A DNA stretch of 64,000 nt from Lysinibacillus sp. G4S2 (GCF_030348505.1 NZ_JAUCFJ010000002.1:3352001-3416000), one strand, 5' to 3'. Counted from the stretch's first letter, positions 19,508 to 27,561 are shown. Program-made: numbers and translations. Notes: generated from the sequence alone by a model not told the origin.

Positions 19508-19918
19508 TTATTCTTGTACTGCTACCTCATCTTTTTCAAAGTGAATACCTGTAATGTGTACATTCACTTCAGCTGTTTCAAGTGCTGTCATATTAAAAAT
19601 CGCTTGGCGAATTTGAGTTTGTACTTCCTTCGCCACTTTTGGGATAGCAAAGCCATATTTCACAGAGCAAAATACATCAATGGCAATCTCACCAGTTTCA
19701 GTGACACCTGATTTAATGCCTTTATTGTGTACTTTTTTACCAAAGCGTTCTACTACGCCCGTTGCAATATTACCACGAGTTGCAGCAATCCCTTCCACTT
19801 CGTTCACTGCGATTCCAGCAACAACTTCAATTACTTCTGCTGCTACTTCAATTTTCCCAAGTTCTTCTTTTCCAGAAGGTGTTGGTTGTACGAAAGATTG
19901 TCCTACTTTCTCTGCCAT
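19508..19918 (-). CDS. yqhY: Asp23/Gls24 family protein YqhY
   Basis: YqhY belongs to the Asp23/Gls24 family. In B. subtilis yqhY lies between accC and nusB, and its loss disturbs acetyl-CoA carboxylase control. The protein has the core GKIEVAAEVIEVVAGIAVNE and a conserved VFCSVKYGFAIPKVAKEVQ segment. The start at 19918 (MAEKVGQSF, 136 aa) has AAAGGATG about 9 bases upstream; 12 additional in-frame codons lack a ribosome site. Here it is stranded about 8 kb from accC and 3 kb from nusB by accessory genes. Confidence 0.9.
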   Translation of the reverse strand: MAEKVGQSFVQPTPSGKEELGKIEVAAEVIEVVAGIAVNEVEGIAATRGNIATGVVERFGKKVHNKGIKSGVTETGEIAIDVFCSVKYGFAIPKVAKEVQTQIRQAIFNMTALETAEVNVHITGIHFEKDEVAVQE

Positions 19919-20038
19919 ACAAATATCATCCTTTCCCTTACACATCACAAACAAATGCTGTACTTACGCTTATTATACTATAAAAAGGAAAGTTTGGCTC
20001 CGTAAAGCCGCTTTAATTTGCTTTAGTAAGGTTTATGT

Positions 20039-20129
20039 CGATAAATTCAAGAAGTTGGGCGATAAATTTACAAAGTTTAGTGATAAAACTAAAATTTTAT
20101 TCGATAAATTTACAAAGTTTATCGATAAA
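20039..20129 (+). repeat. CGATAAA array A: five motifs every 21 bases
   Basis: CGATAAA (once TGATAAA) starts at 20039, 20060, 20081, 20102 and 20123, an exact 21-base period. The linkers are AT-rich and similar (for example TTTACAAAGTTTAT). It stands just before the dispersed ACCATAACGTGTGG element at 20171. No ribosome site is associated with the short open frames. Confidence 0.85.
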
Positions 20130-20170
20130 CTTAAAAAGCGAAGAAAAATTGTAGATAAAATTAGATTATT

Positions 20171-20250
20171 ACCATAACGTGTGGTTGATTTCCGTTCCGG
20201 CAGGGTGCTTTCCTTGGGGCGTCCAGTTTCCACTCCAATCAACTTATACA
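20171..20250 (+). repeat. Dispersed intergenic repeat, copy 1
   Basis: It begins ACCATAACGTGTGGTTGATT, continues TCCGTTCCGGCAGGGTGC and ends CACTCCAATCAACTTATA. The ends (GTTGATT / AATCAAC) are inverted. Related copies lie at 54718-54800 (+), 26270-26435 (-), 46770-46824 (-) and 46999-47020 (-, partial). No coding capacity. Confidence 0.7.
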
Positions 20251-20344
20251 CATGGCATACGTTTTAATAAATGTCATCCACAAGTTAGTTAAAAATGTAA
20301 ATAGTTTCTTTACAGTAGCCTAAATGTTCAATTTGGGAAGTAAC

Positions 20345-20370
20345 TATTATTTTAGTACACTAAAATAATA
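20345..20370. promoter_or_regulatory. Perfect 12-bp inverted repeat (operator-like)
   Basis: TATTATTTTAGT - AC - ACTAAAATAATA is a perfect palindrome with a 2-base centre. It looks like a TetR/MarR-type operator, but it lies downstream of the drug-efflux gene, not at its promoter, and no regulator gene is next to it. Confidence 0.4.
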
Positions 20371-20411
20371 AAAATAAGCTATAAAGAAAAATCTCTTCAC
20401 AGCTTATTTTT
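20370..20411 (-). terminator. Terminator of the 14-TM efflux gene
   Basis: AAAATAAGCT...AGCTTATTTT stem with a T-rich tail on the minus strand, 15 bases past the stop at 20426. Confidence 0.65.
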
Positions 20412-20425
20412 ATATTAATTATTTA

Positions 20426-21865
20426 TTATTGTTCACTAGTTTGTGTGGATGGCTTTAATAACAACCAAACAATTACTAAAGTTGCTAGTGCTAATATAAA
20501 AGTACCCATATAAATGAAATGTACACTTGAAGCTAATGCTTCTTGAGATTCGGTTACTACGTTTGCTGTAGTTCCCTCATGTCCGCCAGAAGATACAAGA
20601 TCAAGGTTTTTAATACCACGTGCATGAATCATCATGTTGAAAATAGCCCCGAAAACTGCAGCTCCTAATGTTTGACTAAACGTATTGATAAATGTGTTTA
20701 AGCCAATTGCTGTCCCACGCGTATGATTTGAAACAGCTGCTTGAATTGTTACCATGTAGATAGGTGTAATAAGCCCCATTCCAAAGCCGATTAATCCAAC
20801 TGCAACATAAATTAGGAATGCTGGTGAATCTATTGACAATGTAAATAATAAAAAGGCCGCAACTGAAAGAATGCTAGCTCCAATTAGAATAATTTGTTTC
20901 GTATTTATTCTATCAACTAATTTACCAGAAAAAATAGTACCAAATGTCCACATAACAGGAAGTGGCATTAAAATGAGTCCAGCATCTGTCGCATTTTTCC
21001 CTAATACACCTTGGCTCCAGATTGGAAGATACATTGTAATACTAATAAGCATTGCACCAGAAATAAGAGTTAGTATATTTATAATAGATAATGTACGGTT
21101 AGAAAAAAGTGCTAGCGGAATTAATGGTTCCGGTGATTTTTTCTCAATGAATAAGAAAATAATGAATGAAACAGCTGCAAAGATGAAGAGGCCTATAATT
21201 GTAATGTCCCCCCAGTTGTGCTTACTGCTACCTGTTAATAATGCGTATAATAGAGCGATTGTACTTAATGAGAATACTGTTGCACCAAGATAGTCGATAT
21301 GATGCTTAGCAGGCTTAATAGATTCTTTATAATAAATGACGATCATTAAGCAAGCAATAATTCCAAATGGAACGTTTAAAAAGAAGATGTAGCGCCAAGA
21401 AAGAGAATCCACTAAAAATCCGCCAACTAATGGTCCAATAACACCAGATATACCCCAAACAGCACTAATCCAGCCCTGTGCTTTTGCACGGTCTTTCACT
21501 TCGCTATATAAGTCACCAATGATTGTCATTGTTATTGGCATAATAGCGCCAGCACCTAGACCTTGAAGGGCACGAAAGACGATGAGCTGTTCCATCGATG
21601 TAACGAAACCACAAAGTGCAGAGCCTACTAAAAATATTGTAGCTCCGATAAGTAAAACCTTTTTACGACCGAATAAATCAGCCAGTTTCCCGTATATCGG
21701 CGTCGAAACAGCTGTGGCAAGCATATAAATTGCATATACCCAACTAACAAGTTCGACACCTGACAAATCACTCGTTATACGGGGGATTGCTGTACTAATA
21801 ATTGTTCCTTCTACAGCAGAAAGAAATGTCATTAACATTAATGATAAAATAACTTTTTTTCTCAT
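20426..21865 (-). CDS. EmrB/QacA-type (DHA2) MFS transporter
   Basis: A 14-TM drug:H+ antiporter of 479 aa. It has the A motif GKLADLFGRKKVLLIG after TM2, the C motif region GISGVIGPLVGGFLVDSLSWRYIFFLNVPFG, and two extra TM segments in the middle (about residues 200-260), which define the DHA2 group. The substrate is unknown; the family exports dyes, antiseptics and antibiotics. AAGGGA precedes the ATG. No linked regulator is seen, although a perfect palindrome lies past its 3' end. Confidence 0.92.
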   Translation of the reverse strand: MRKKVILSLMLMTFLSAVEGTIISTAIPRITSDLSGVELVSWVYAIYMLATAVSTPIYGKLADLFGRKKVLLIGATIFLVGSALCGFVTSMEQLIVFRALQGLGAGAIMPITMTIIGDLYSEVKDRAKAQGWISAVWGISGVIGPLVGGFLVDSLSWRYIFFLNVPFGIIACLMIVIYYKESIKPAKHHIDYLGATVFSLSTIALLYALLTGSSKHNWGDITIIGLFIFAAVSFIIFLFIEKKSPEPLIPLALFSNRTLSIINILTLISGAMLISITMYLPIWSQGVLGKNATDAGLILMPLPVMWTFGTIFSGKLVDRINTKQIILIGASILSVAAFLLFTLSIDSPAFLIYVAVGLIGFGMGLITPIYMVTIQAAVSNHTRGTAIGLNTFINTFSQTLGAAVFGAIFNMMIHARGIKNLDLVSSGGHEGTTANVVTESQEALASSVHFIYMGTFILALATLVIVWLLLKPSTQTSEQ

Positions 21866-22149
21866 ATTTTTCCCTTCACTTCAATCTTGTAAAAAAACCA
21901 AGAACTATTTTTTTATTATATATCAACTAATAACTATGTATCTTCTAAAACGTCAAATTGAATATCTCTACATTGAAATGGACATCAATTATCGTCAGAT
22001 CCCATTCCCCCCTCATAACATCACAAAAAGCGATCACTCTAATTGAACAATCACCCTCGTTAATAAAACAAGAAAAGTTATTTATTACCTTCTTGATAAT
22101 TGCTCATTCTATCATTCACAAGACAATCATCAATTTTAACACAAATATA

Positions 22150-22187
22150 CATAAAAAAACCACCTCAAAGAGAATCTAAAGAGGTGA
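22150..22187 (-). terminator. Hairpin with T run on the minus strand
   Basis: CACCTC / GAGGTG stem (22161-22166, 22181-22186) followed by TTTTTTTAT on the minus strand; probably a second terminator behind the sigma/anti-sigma operon. Confidence 0.5.
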
Positions 22188-22275
22188 TTGATGTGCAGAG
22201 ATAAAAAAGTTGTAAATTGAGAAAGTAGCAAAAAGGCGTTATAGCTAATCGCATTAAAAAGAGATTTTTATTTTT

Positions 22276-22328
22276 ATTTTAAAGGCCCAACTTCTCTGCA
22301 AATGAATATAGAGAAGTTGGGTTTTTAC
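22276..22328. terminator. Bidirectional terminator after the anti-sigma gene
   Basis: Perfect 12-bp stem CCCAACTTCTCT / AGAGAAGTTGGG with AAA on one side and TTTTT on the other. Confidence 0.8.
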
Positions 22329-22386
22329 GTTACATCATTTAGTTATATGAATAGGGCCATCTTAGATTTTCAATAATTAATACAGA

Positions 22387-24030
22387 TCATTTTCCAGACC
22401 TAAGCGGAATACGAAGCTCCTCGTTTGGCTTGTCGATTAAATACTTTTCAATGTAAATATCTAGCTCTTTCTTATTGAAATTTTCATACACATCCATTGC
22501 TTTATTACTTCCATCTTCAAGTATACCCATCAAGTCAGGTCTCCCAAAGATAGGTCCATTATCGCCGTCCAGATAATAGGTTTGATTGACTCCAGCAAAC
22601 GCCGAGTCTGAGCTCAAGGATTCCACATAGAGGTTATTGTCCTTCAAATAATAAGTCCATGTGATTGGATACCCCGCAATGCTAGACGTTAAGCTTTGAG
22701 GTTTTACTGATATGTCAGTCAAACGGATTGGATTGTCGTCTCCCCTAATCCCATCAACACGGTGCTTCGCGACGAAGGCTACAGGCTGATTAGCCAGAGA
22801 AGCCACATCCAGCCCTTTTACTTCAAAGCGCAGCTCTAGTTTGTTAGGGCTACTACCAAAATACTCATGTCCAGTTAGTAGAGTTCCACCTACGTCCAGT
22901 TGATACTCCTTAAAAGGAATGGTTTTGTACTCATCTTGAGTAAGAAGCAAACGAACTTGGGTTGGTGTAACCTTCATTTCATGGATTTTCGTGTTAGGAA
23001 CATTACCCATAGGGATGTCTAGCACTTGCTTATATGACCCATTTTCCATCTGTTTTTTGGAAAGATTTATATTTGTGCTCCAAGTACTTTCTTTTGTTTC
23101 TAGTATATGCTCATAAGAGATCTGGAATTTAGTTCCTTCTTTACGTAAGGTTTCAGACTTGAATAGTTGATCGACGTTTGATTTTCCGTCACGGAATGAA
23201 AAAGAAGTACCTTGCACTTGTTTAACAGATTCACCCACATCATTGATTGCCTCGAATTCTACACATTTGTACGGCATTTCATTATCCGTAAGCGTAACGT
23301 CTGATTTTAGGAGAACTTTACCTTCAGCTTGTTCAAAAGACTGTAAGGTCACGCTACCCACACCATCCTTTTGAATTGGGAACACTTGCGTAGTAGAGTC
23401 ATTAGGATTGTAGCTGATAGACTGCTTCTTATTGCCGATGAATTGGATATTCTCCATTATAAACTCAACATCGGTCGTCTGCCCTTCGGCAACCCAGTCC
23501 GTCTCAAAAAATCCTTGGAATTCACCAAGCTCCTCATTCCACTCGTTCTTATAATTCCCTTCAATAAAGTTACCCTTCGAATCTTTTAGTCCGATAAGTT
23601 TAAAATCTATATCCTTTATATCCTTTACATCTTGAGATGTTTCAGGTTTCAAACTATACAGCAATACGGTTCTGTTCTCGTCTATAAACGCCGTATGAAC
23701 AGTTAACGTAACACCTTCCTTTGTAACGGATTGCTCAATCTTTTGACCTAAGCCCTGCTCTAATGCAGACTGAATACCTTCCCTATGAGAAAGCATGCTG
23801 GACCAATCATAATTCAGAGCTGCATAAACGGGTGTAGCCAACAAAGCTACAGATAGCCCTGCCACCAATGCAAAGCGCTTTCGTTTCCGAGAACGGAGCA
23901 CAACTGGTTCACCTCCAGCAACCTTTAGCTCGTCCTGCTGTATACTGCTCCACATCTGATCAAAGTCAGGGTAATCGACATTGTTTGATTCCTTCATTTG
24001 CTTTTTAACCTTGTTTTCAATGCGTTCCAA
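22387..24030 (-). CDS. DUF4179-type membrane anti-sigma factor
   Basis: A 547-aa single-pass membrane protein encoded directly behind an ECF sigma gene. The first 60 residues are cytoplasmic and include VDYPDFDQMWSSIQQDEL, a likely sigma-binding helix; a TM segment follows a basic patch (RSRKRKRFALVAGLSVALLA, about residues 47-66); the remainder is an extracellular domain resembling DUF4179 followed by a second beta-rich domain. Such proteins hold their ECF sigma factor until an envelope signal arrives. The start is TTG, 7 bases after GGGAGAG, and overlaps the sigma gene by 14 bases, indicating coupling. Confidence 0.85.
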   Translation of the reverse strand: MERIENKVKKQMKESNNVDYPDFDQMWSSIQQDELKVAGGEPVVLRSRKRKRFALVAGLSVALLATPVYAALNYDWSSMLSHREGIQSALEQGLGQKIEQSVTKEGVTLTVHTAFIDENRTVLLYSLKPETSQDVKDIKDIDFKLIGLKDSKGNFIEGNYKNEWNEELGEFQGFFETDWVAEGQTTDVEFIMENIQFIGNKKQSISYNPNDSTTQVFPIQKDGVGSVTLQSFEQAEGKVLLKSDVTLTDNEMPYKCVEFEAINDVGESVKQVQGTSFSFRDGKSNVDQLFKSETLRKEGTKFQISYEHILETKESTWSTNINLSKKQMENGSYKQVLDIPMGNVPNTKIHEMKVTPTQVRLLLTQDEYKTIPFKEYQLDVGGTLLTGHEYFGSSPNKLELRFEVKGLDVASLANQPVAFVAKHRVDGIRGDDNPIRLTDISVKPQSLTSSIAGYPITWTYYLKDNNLYVESLSSDSAFAGVNQTYYLDGDNGPIFGRPDLMGILEDGSNKAMDVYENFNKKELDIYIEKYLIDKPNEELRIPLRSGK

Positions 24031-24550
24031 ATTGGTTCTCTCCCTTCAACCATAAGTTGTTTTTGTGTTCAAGTTTTTTGCGCATGATTTTCAATGCCTT
24101 ATGGAGTCTCGACTTCACAGTACCCACAGGAATCTGGAGGGTTTCAGCGATCTCTGCCATGGATAGCTCACCGATATAGCGGAGGGTAACAACTGCCATC
24201 AATTTGTCTGGTAGTTGATTCAGTAGTTCCTCCCATTCCTCCTGTGCTGTTTTTTCTACTACAATCGTGTCTACGGATTTAATTGAAAATGTGGCCTGCT
24301 CATGAAGCCATTGAACCTGACCCTGTTTATCTCTCTGAGTCTGATTCCGTTTTAACAAGTTTAAGCAATGGTTCATTGCGATTCGCATGATCCAGGCACG
24401 CGTATGCTCAACGCTTTGCCAATCCTGACGAAAAACGGTGATAAATACGTCATGGCAGAGATCTTCCGCATCTTGTGCGTTTCGCAGCATGTAATAACAT
24501 GTGCGGTATACATCCTTGTTATAAGAATCGAATAATTCACGTTCTGTCAA
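24017..24550 (-). CDS. ECF-type RNA polymerase sigma factor
   Basis: A 177-aa sigma-70 family factor with only regions 2 and 4. Region 2 spans about residues 5-75 (FDSYNKDVYRTCYYMLRNAQ, then EDLCHDVFITVFRQDW). Region 4 lies at about 110-165 (LPDKLMAVVTLRYIGELSMAEIAETLQIPVGTVKSRLHKALKI). It is co-transcribed with the anti-sigma gene that overlaps its end. The start is a TTG about 9 bases after AAAGGAG. A truncated duplicate of its 5' end and promoter region lies just upstream. Confidence 0.95.
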   Translation of the reverse strand: MTERELFDSYNKDVYRTCYYMLRNAQDAEDLCHDVFITVFRQDWQSVEHTRAWIMRIAMNHCLNLLKRNQTQRDKQGQVQWLHEQATFSIKSVDTIVVEKTAQEEWEELLNQLPDKLMAVVTLRYIGELSMAEIAETLQIPVGTVKSRLHKALKIMRKKLEHKNNLWLKGENQFGTH

Positions 24551-24935
24551 TCCAAGGCACTCCTTTCTTTGCTTTATACTTTATAAACAAACGACTATTG
24601 GAAAAGGTTCATCTTTTTAGTAAAATTATTCTTAAATTATATTTAATTCCTTTTTACAACTTTATTATTCTCTACTAAGATATCTAGCTCAATAGAAGAG
24701 AGAGCGTTTATCCTAAAGAACCCCCCTTTGTGCGTTCCGCAATCATGAAATAACATGTATGGTATGCATTTTTGTTATAAGAATCGAATAATTCACGCCT
24801 ATCAATCCAAGGCACTCCTTTCTATGCGTTATACTTTATAAACAAGTGACCATTGGAAAAGGTTCATCTTTTTTTATATACTTTATTATTCAATACTAAG
24901 ATAGCTACAATAGAAGAGAAAGCTTTTATCCTAAA
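24476..24935. repeat. Tandem direct repeat of the sigma-gene promoter region
   Basis: The segment from about 24476 to 24725 and the one from about 24728 to 24935 are diverged direct repeats. They share the sigma 5' codons, the ribosome site, TTATACTTTATAAACAA, GGAAAAGGTTCATC and the distal TTTATCCTAAAGAA. The second copy has small deletions. Confidence 0.75.
24720..24805 (-). pseudogene. Truncated duplicate of the ECF sigma 5' end
   Basis: A TTG start at 24805 follows the same AAAGGAGTGCC ribosome site as the intact gene. About 28 codons are similar (DRRELFDSYNKNAYHTCYFM against TERELFDSYNKDVYRTCYYM), then the homology ends. The upstream 100 bases, including GATGAACCTTTTCCAAT, are also duplicated. 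The remnant is not a functional sigma factor. Confidence 0.8.
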
Positions 24936-24937
24936 GA

Positions 24938-24980
24938 AACCCCGCATTTTGACACAATGTCAAAGCACGGGGTTCAAATT
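24938..24980. terminator. Strong hairpin terminator
   Basis: AACCCCGcatTTTGACA / TGTCAAAgcaCGGGGTT stem followed by CAAATTTT; it isolates the sigma operon from tlp. Confidence 0.7.
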
Positions 24981-25083
24981 TTATCTATATTTAATTTTAA
25001 AATGAAATAATTAGCTGACATGCTAAGCCCATAATTAAATATTTTTAGCTATGGATGTAATAAGTCATTGATAACCTTATAAT

Positions 25084-25137
25084 AAAAGCGGACGGCGAAA
25101 TAGAAGTCCCTTATAGAGCTTCTAAACCATCTGCTTT
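25084..25137. terminator. Imperfect inverted repeat downstream of tlp
   Basis: AAAAGCGGA...TAGAAG paired imperfectly with CTTCTA...TCTGCTTTT around a TCCCTTATAGAG centre. It may be a back-up terminator. Confidence 0.35.
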
Positions 25138-25164
25138 TGTTGGGAAGTACCTCCTTATCATTAG

Positions 25165-25206
25165 AAAGTTGGAGAAAGGGTAGTTCCCTTCCTAAGTCTC
25201 CAACTT
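25165..25206 (-). terminator. Terminator of tlp
   Basis: AAGTTGGAGA / TCTCCAACTT 10-bp stem directly after the tlp stop codon; the T run is weak. Confidence 0.65.
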
Positions 25207-25443
25207 CTACACTTCTCCTTTTTTACGTGCTGCCATTTCATCTTTCATTTCTTCTTTTAATCCTTCAATTGACTTTTGACGTCGCTTATTTTTTTCTTTA
25301 ATCATTTCACTTTGCATAGGGTCTGCAAATTCCAAACTAATTTCCGCTTCATGAAGTTTTTCTTCAGTGTTCTTAACGATATCACGAATTCGTTCTACGT
25401 TATTGGACCGATCATCTGGTTTCGAATGTCTTGAATTAGCCAT
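25207..25443 (-). CDS. tlp: Small acid-soluble spore protein Tlp
   Basis: Tlp is a minor small acid-soluble protein of the spore core, made in the forespore. The 78-aa sequence has the family hallmarks: SRHSKPDDRSNNVERIRDIV at the start, EFADPMQSEMIKEKNKRRQ in the middle and a charged tail. It is all-helical and highly charged with no signal peptide. The AGGAGG-like site (TAGGAGGTTACC) precedes the ATG. It stands alone between the sigma-factor locus and transposon debris. Confidence 0.93.
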   Translation of the reverse strand: MANSRHSKPDDRSNNVERIRDIVKNTEEKLHEAEISLEFADPMQSEMIKEKNKRRQKSIEGLKEEMKDEMAARKKGEV

Positions 25444-26098
25444 GGTAACCTCCTAAAATTTCGACGTTAAAATTAGTTTGTATTTTTTTTATGTTTATAT
25501 GTACACTAATTTTTACTAAAAAAAGTGCTTTTGCGCCCTTTTAGGCACGACAAACACTGGAGAAAGGCTTACAGTGTGCTTGCCACATGAAGAAACTCTA
25601 GAAGCAATCAGCCGCTGAAGCGAATACCTAAACATCATGAAAATTATAACTTTCTTATCTAAAAAGCCCCTAAGGAAATTGTTCCAGTCCCAACTTTGTA
25701 AGTTTTGCGAATGTTCGCGATTGAAACACCTTCTTGATTATCCTTAATGATAGCGTTTCGTCTCACTTCTACTTCTGATTGCTGATTAATTTTAGACAAA
25801 TATAAGTCCTTAATCTCATTTTATATTCCCCTTACATATACTAGATACTTGACTTATCGTCTCGTAAAAATCTCCTAGTTTAACTGCTTGTAATTGAGAT
25901 TTAACCTTTCATTTATGCTCTTCGAACGATTGTCGGATAAATACTGGAAATCCACTATCCAGCTATTTCACAATCAATTCATTGGCTCACTCTACTTAAT
26001 AAAAGCAAGGTTAATATTTACTTTACTTTTGTATCATATTCACTATTCACTGTCACAGATGCTCCATTTTATGACGAAAAAGTTATTACACAGTATAA
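25444..26098. other. Non-coding stretch between tlp and the insertion cluster
   Basis: Apart from the HTH remnant at 25659-25820, I see no gene or clear signal. Confidence 0.4.
25659..25820 (-). pseudogene. Remnant of a helix-turn-helix recombinase/transposase
   Basis: An open stretch of about 53 codons without a start (a TAA lies directly upstream) reads EVRRNAIIKDNQEGVSIANI followed by RKTYKVGTGTISL and a stop. This has the shape of the C-terminal HTH of a serine recombinase or an IS transposase. Only the HTH part is left. The family is uncertain. Confidence 0.4.
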
Positions 26099-26178
26099 TT
26101 ATTCGCTGTTAGAGCCATCAGGATTACCCTGCCGATCCTTATTCGTGTCATCACAACCATAAAAAATAGTCCCCTTAT

Positions 26179-26473
26179 CAAGCGTGTTGATTAGGAAAAA
26201 AATAGGTTTATTATTGAGTGGTAAAAGGATTTTTTTGTTACCACTTCGCCAATATATTTCCATTTTAACTGATTGTAGCGTAGGGCTACTCGACTCCCGC
26301 GGGAAAGCGAGACAGACGAGACCCTGCACGGAGCAGAGCGGAGGAAGCGGCTCGACGCTCGCCCGCAGGAAGCCTTGCTCTGCGCGAAAGCGAAGCGTCA
26401 GCGGCAAAGCGAGTAGCCCGTAGCGGAAATCAGCCTCTTTGAATGTATAAAAATGGTTAATCAACACGCCTAC
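26179..26473. mobile_element. MITE-like element related to the IS4-family IS at 59778
   Basis: A segment of about 295 bases is bounded by GCGTGTTGATTA on the left (26182) and TAATCAACACGC on the right (ending 26468), the same terminal sequence as the IS at 59778-61035. An 11-base direct repeat, CCCCTTATCAA, flanks it. It carries no transposase; its interior is the GC-rich dispersed repeat. I infer it was mobilised by an IS4-type transposase. Confidence 0.6.
26270..26435 (-). repeat. Dispersed intergenic repeat, GC-rich long copy
   Basis: The minus strand begins GGCTGATTTCCGCTACGGG, includes GGGCGAGCGTCGAGCC and ends CTACAATCAGTT, matching the ends and GTCGAGCC core of the copies at 20171 and 54718. 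It is markedly GC-rich against its surroundings and sits inside the MITE-like element. Confidence 0.6.
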
Positions 26474-26518
26474 CCCCTTATCAAATAAATAAGAGGGCTT
26501 AATATAATTCATAATCTA

Positions 26519-26680
26519 TCACTTATTTCCAACTGGCTTTAACAAATTCACCGGAAGCCAAAAATATTGTTCGCCATTTCCTTCTAAGCCTTTGTCCACA
26601 TATAGATAACCATTAACCTCAACACCTAGCGATGTAAAAGTGCTTCCTTTTGCATGCATTGTTAAAGGTTTAGCTCCATT
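26519..26680 (-). pseudogene. 3' fragment of a hypothetical gene
   Basis: The last 50 or so codons of the open frame (STLNGAKPLTMHAKG, then GYLYVDKGLEGNGEQYFWLP) look like a real beta-rich protein end. Upstream the frame enters the CGATAAA array and an IS end, so the gene's start is lost. The family is unknown. Confidence 0.45.
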
Positions 26681-26689
26681 TAATGTCGA

Positions 26690-26806
26690 AGAGCTTGTTT
26701 TTCGATAAAAGCCCAAAAAGTTTCGATAAAATGAGATTTTGTTTCGATAAAAGCTCAAATAGTTTCGATAAAGAGCGATTTTGTTTCGATAAATCTTCAA
26801 AGTATT
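26690..26806 (+). repeat. CGATAAA array B: five motifs every 21 bases
   Basis: CGATAAA starts at 26703, 26724, 26745, 26766 and 26787, exactly 21 apart. Two linker types alternate (AGCYCAAANAG and RNGAGATTTTG types), giving a 42-base dimer. The whole 117-base block is an almost exact inverted copy of 46872-46990. Confidence 0.9.
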
Positions 26807-26883
26807 CTTATAAAACGAACGAAAGTAGCTTTGCGATTCTGTTTTGGGGCTCAACACTAAATGCAACAAGAAAAACCCTTTCA

Positions 26884-26924
26884 TCGATCAATAATAAACC
26901 TATTTTTTCCTAATCAACACGCCT
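26884..26924 (-). mobile_element. Isolated IS/MITE end
   Basis: Minus-strand GCGTGTTGATTAGGAAAAAATAGG repeats, inverted, the left end of the MITE at 26182 over about 35 bases with one indel. The partner end is not visible, so this is a decayed second copy. Confidence 0.5.
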
Positions 26925-27290
26925 GATATACTAGTAATCTAATATTCTACCCACGAATGTTAAAAAACCAACAAAAGTAAAGTTGTTTTCCAAAATGTAA
27001 TTTCACCCATCACGGAGTGGTCTTTTATTATGATTTTTTATCTTCTAACATCGTTTTAATTACTGCACCCACAACACCTAGTGCTACTGTATTTTCTTTA
27101 AACTTTTTTCCTCTATTCCCGTTCAGCCTCACTCGCTCTAAGCGTCAATCCACTTTCGATACGCAATATTCGTGCCTCTCTGCCGCTAATACGGCCCCGG
27201 GGTCGCTTTATCCAAAAAACTTTCATCTACTATATACTGCACACTAAAACGATAGATTTCGGGACAACTTTTAGGTTTATTCTTCCTTCA
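26925..27290. other. Decayed phage-like stretch
   Basis: No intact gene of normal size. A short minus-strand frame ending at 27028 reads KKFKENTVALGVVGAVIKTM and resembles the end of small phage proteins, with a possible GTG start near 27126. I cannot name it. Confidence 0.35.
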
Positions 27291-27473
27291 TTAAATTTCG
27301 TTCATCATTAATTCCATTTCGGACACTGCGAAAATAACATTCTGCATCGTTAAGGGGTATCCCATGAATACGTACAAAGCGCCTTGACCTTCACTGTAAT
27401 ACGCGTCAGTTTTTCGCCCTGTCCGCTCGAGTATCTTCCGTTGAATATTTATGATGCTCGCTGCGATATTCAT
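27291..27473 (-). CDS. Small hypothetical protein, 60 aa
   Basis: MNIAASIINIQRKILERTG starts a 60-aa protein with no recognised family. An AGGAGG lies 10 bases before the ATG, which supports translation. It sits among phage-like fragments, between the small holin-like remnant and the coiled-coil gene at 27562, so it is probably a prophage leftover. Confidence 0.45.
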   Translation of the reverse strand: MNIAASIINIQRKILERTGRKTDAYYSEGQGALYVFMGYPLTMQNVIFAVSEMELMMNEI

Positions 27474-27561
27474 TCCATTCAGTCCTCCTTACGATTACGC
27501 TTGTTTTAGTGTTGAAGAGCTTTTGATAATAATTACACCAACTTATGATTTAAAACCGTTT

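Larger units (their letters stand above)
21866..22386. other. Intergenic region with two terminators
   Basis: I see no gene here. It contains the hairpin at 22150-22187 and the terminator at 22276-22328, and must hold the promoter of the 14-TM efflux gene, which I cannot place with confidence. Confidence 0.4.
26099..26512 (-). pseudogene. Small hypothetical gene split by a MITE-like insertion
   Basis: The minus-strand frame starts MNYIKPSYLFDKG, runs into the inserted element, and leaves it as LDKGTIFYGCDDTNKDRQG before the stop at 26099. The sequence coding (F/L)DKG is the direct repeat flanking the element (CCCCTTATCAA at 26171-26181 and 26474-26484). Removing the insert and one repeat copy restores a frame of about 35 codons. 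The original product is unknown. Confidence 0.55.

Noticed and set aside
26184-26423. Plus-strand frame of 79 codons in a GC-rich segment
   Set aside because: It lies inside the dispersed repeat within the MITE-like element; composition is driven by the repeat.
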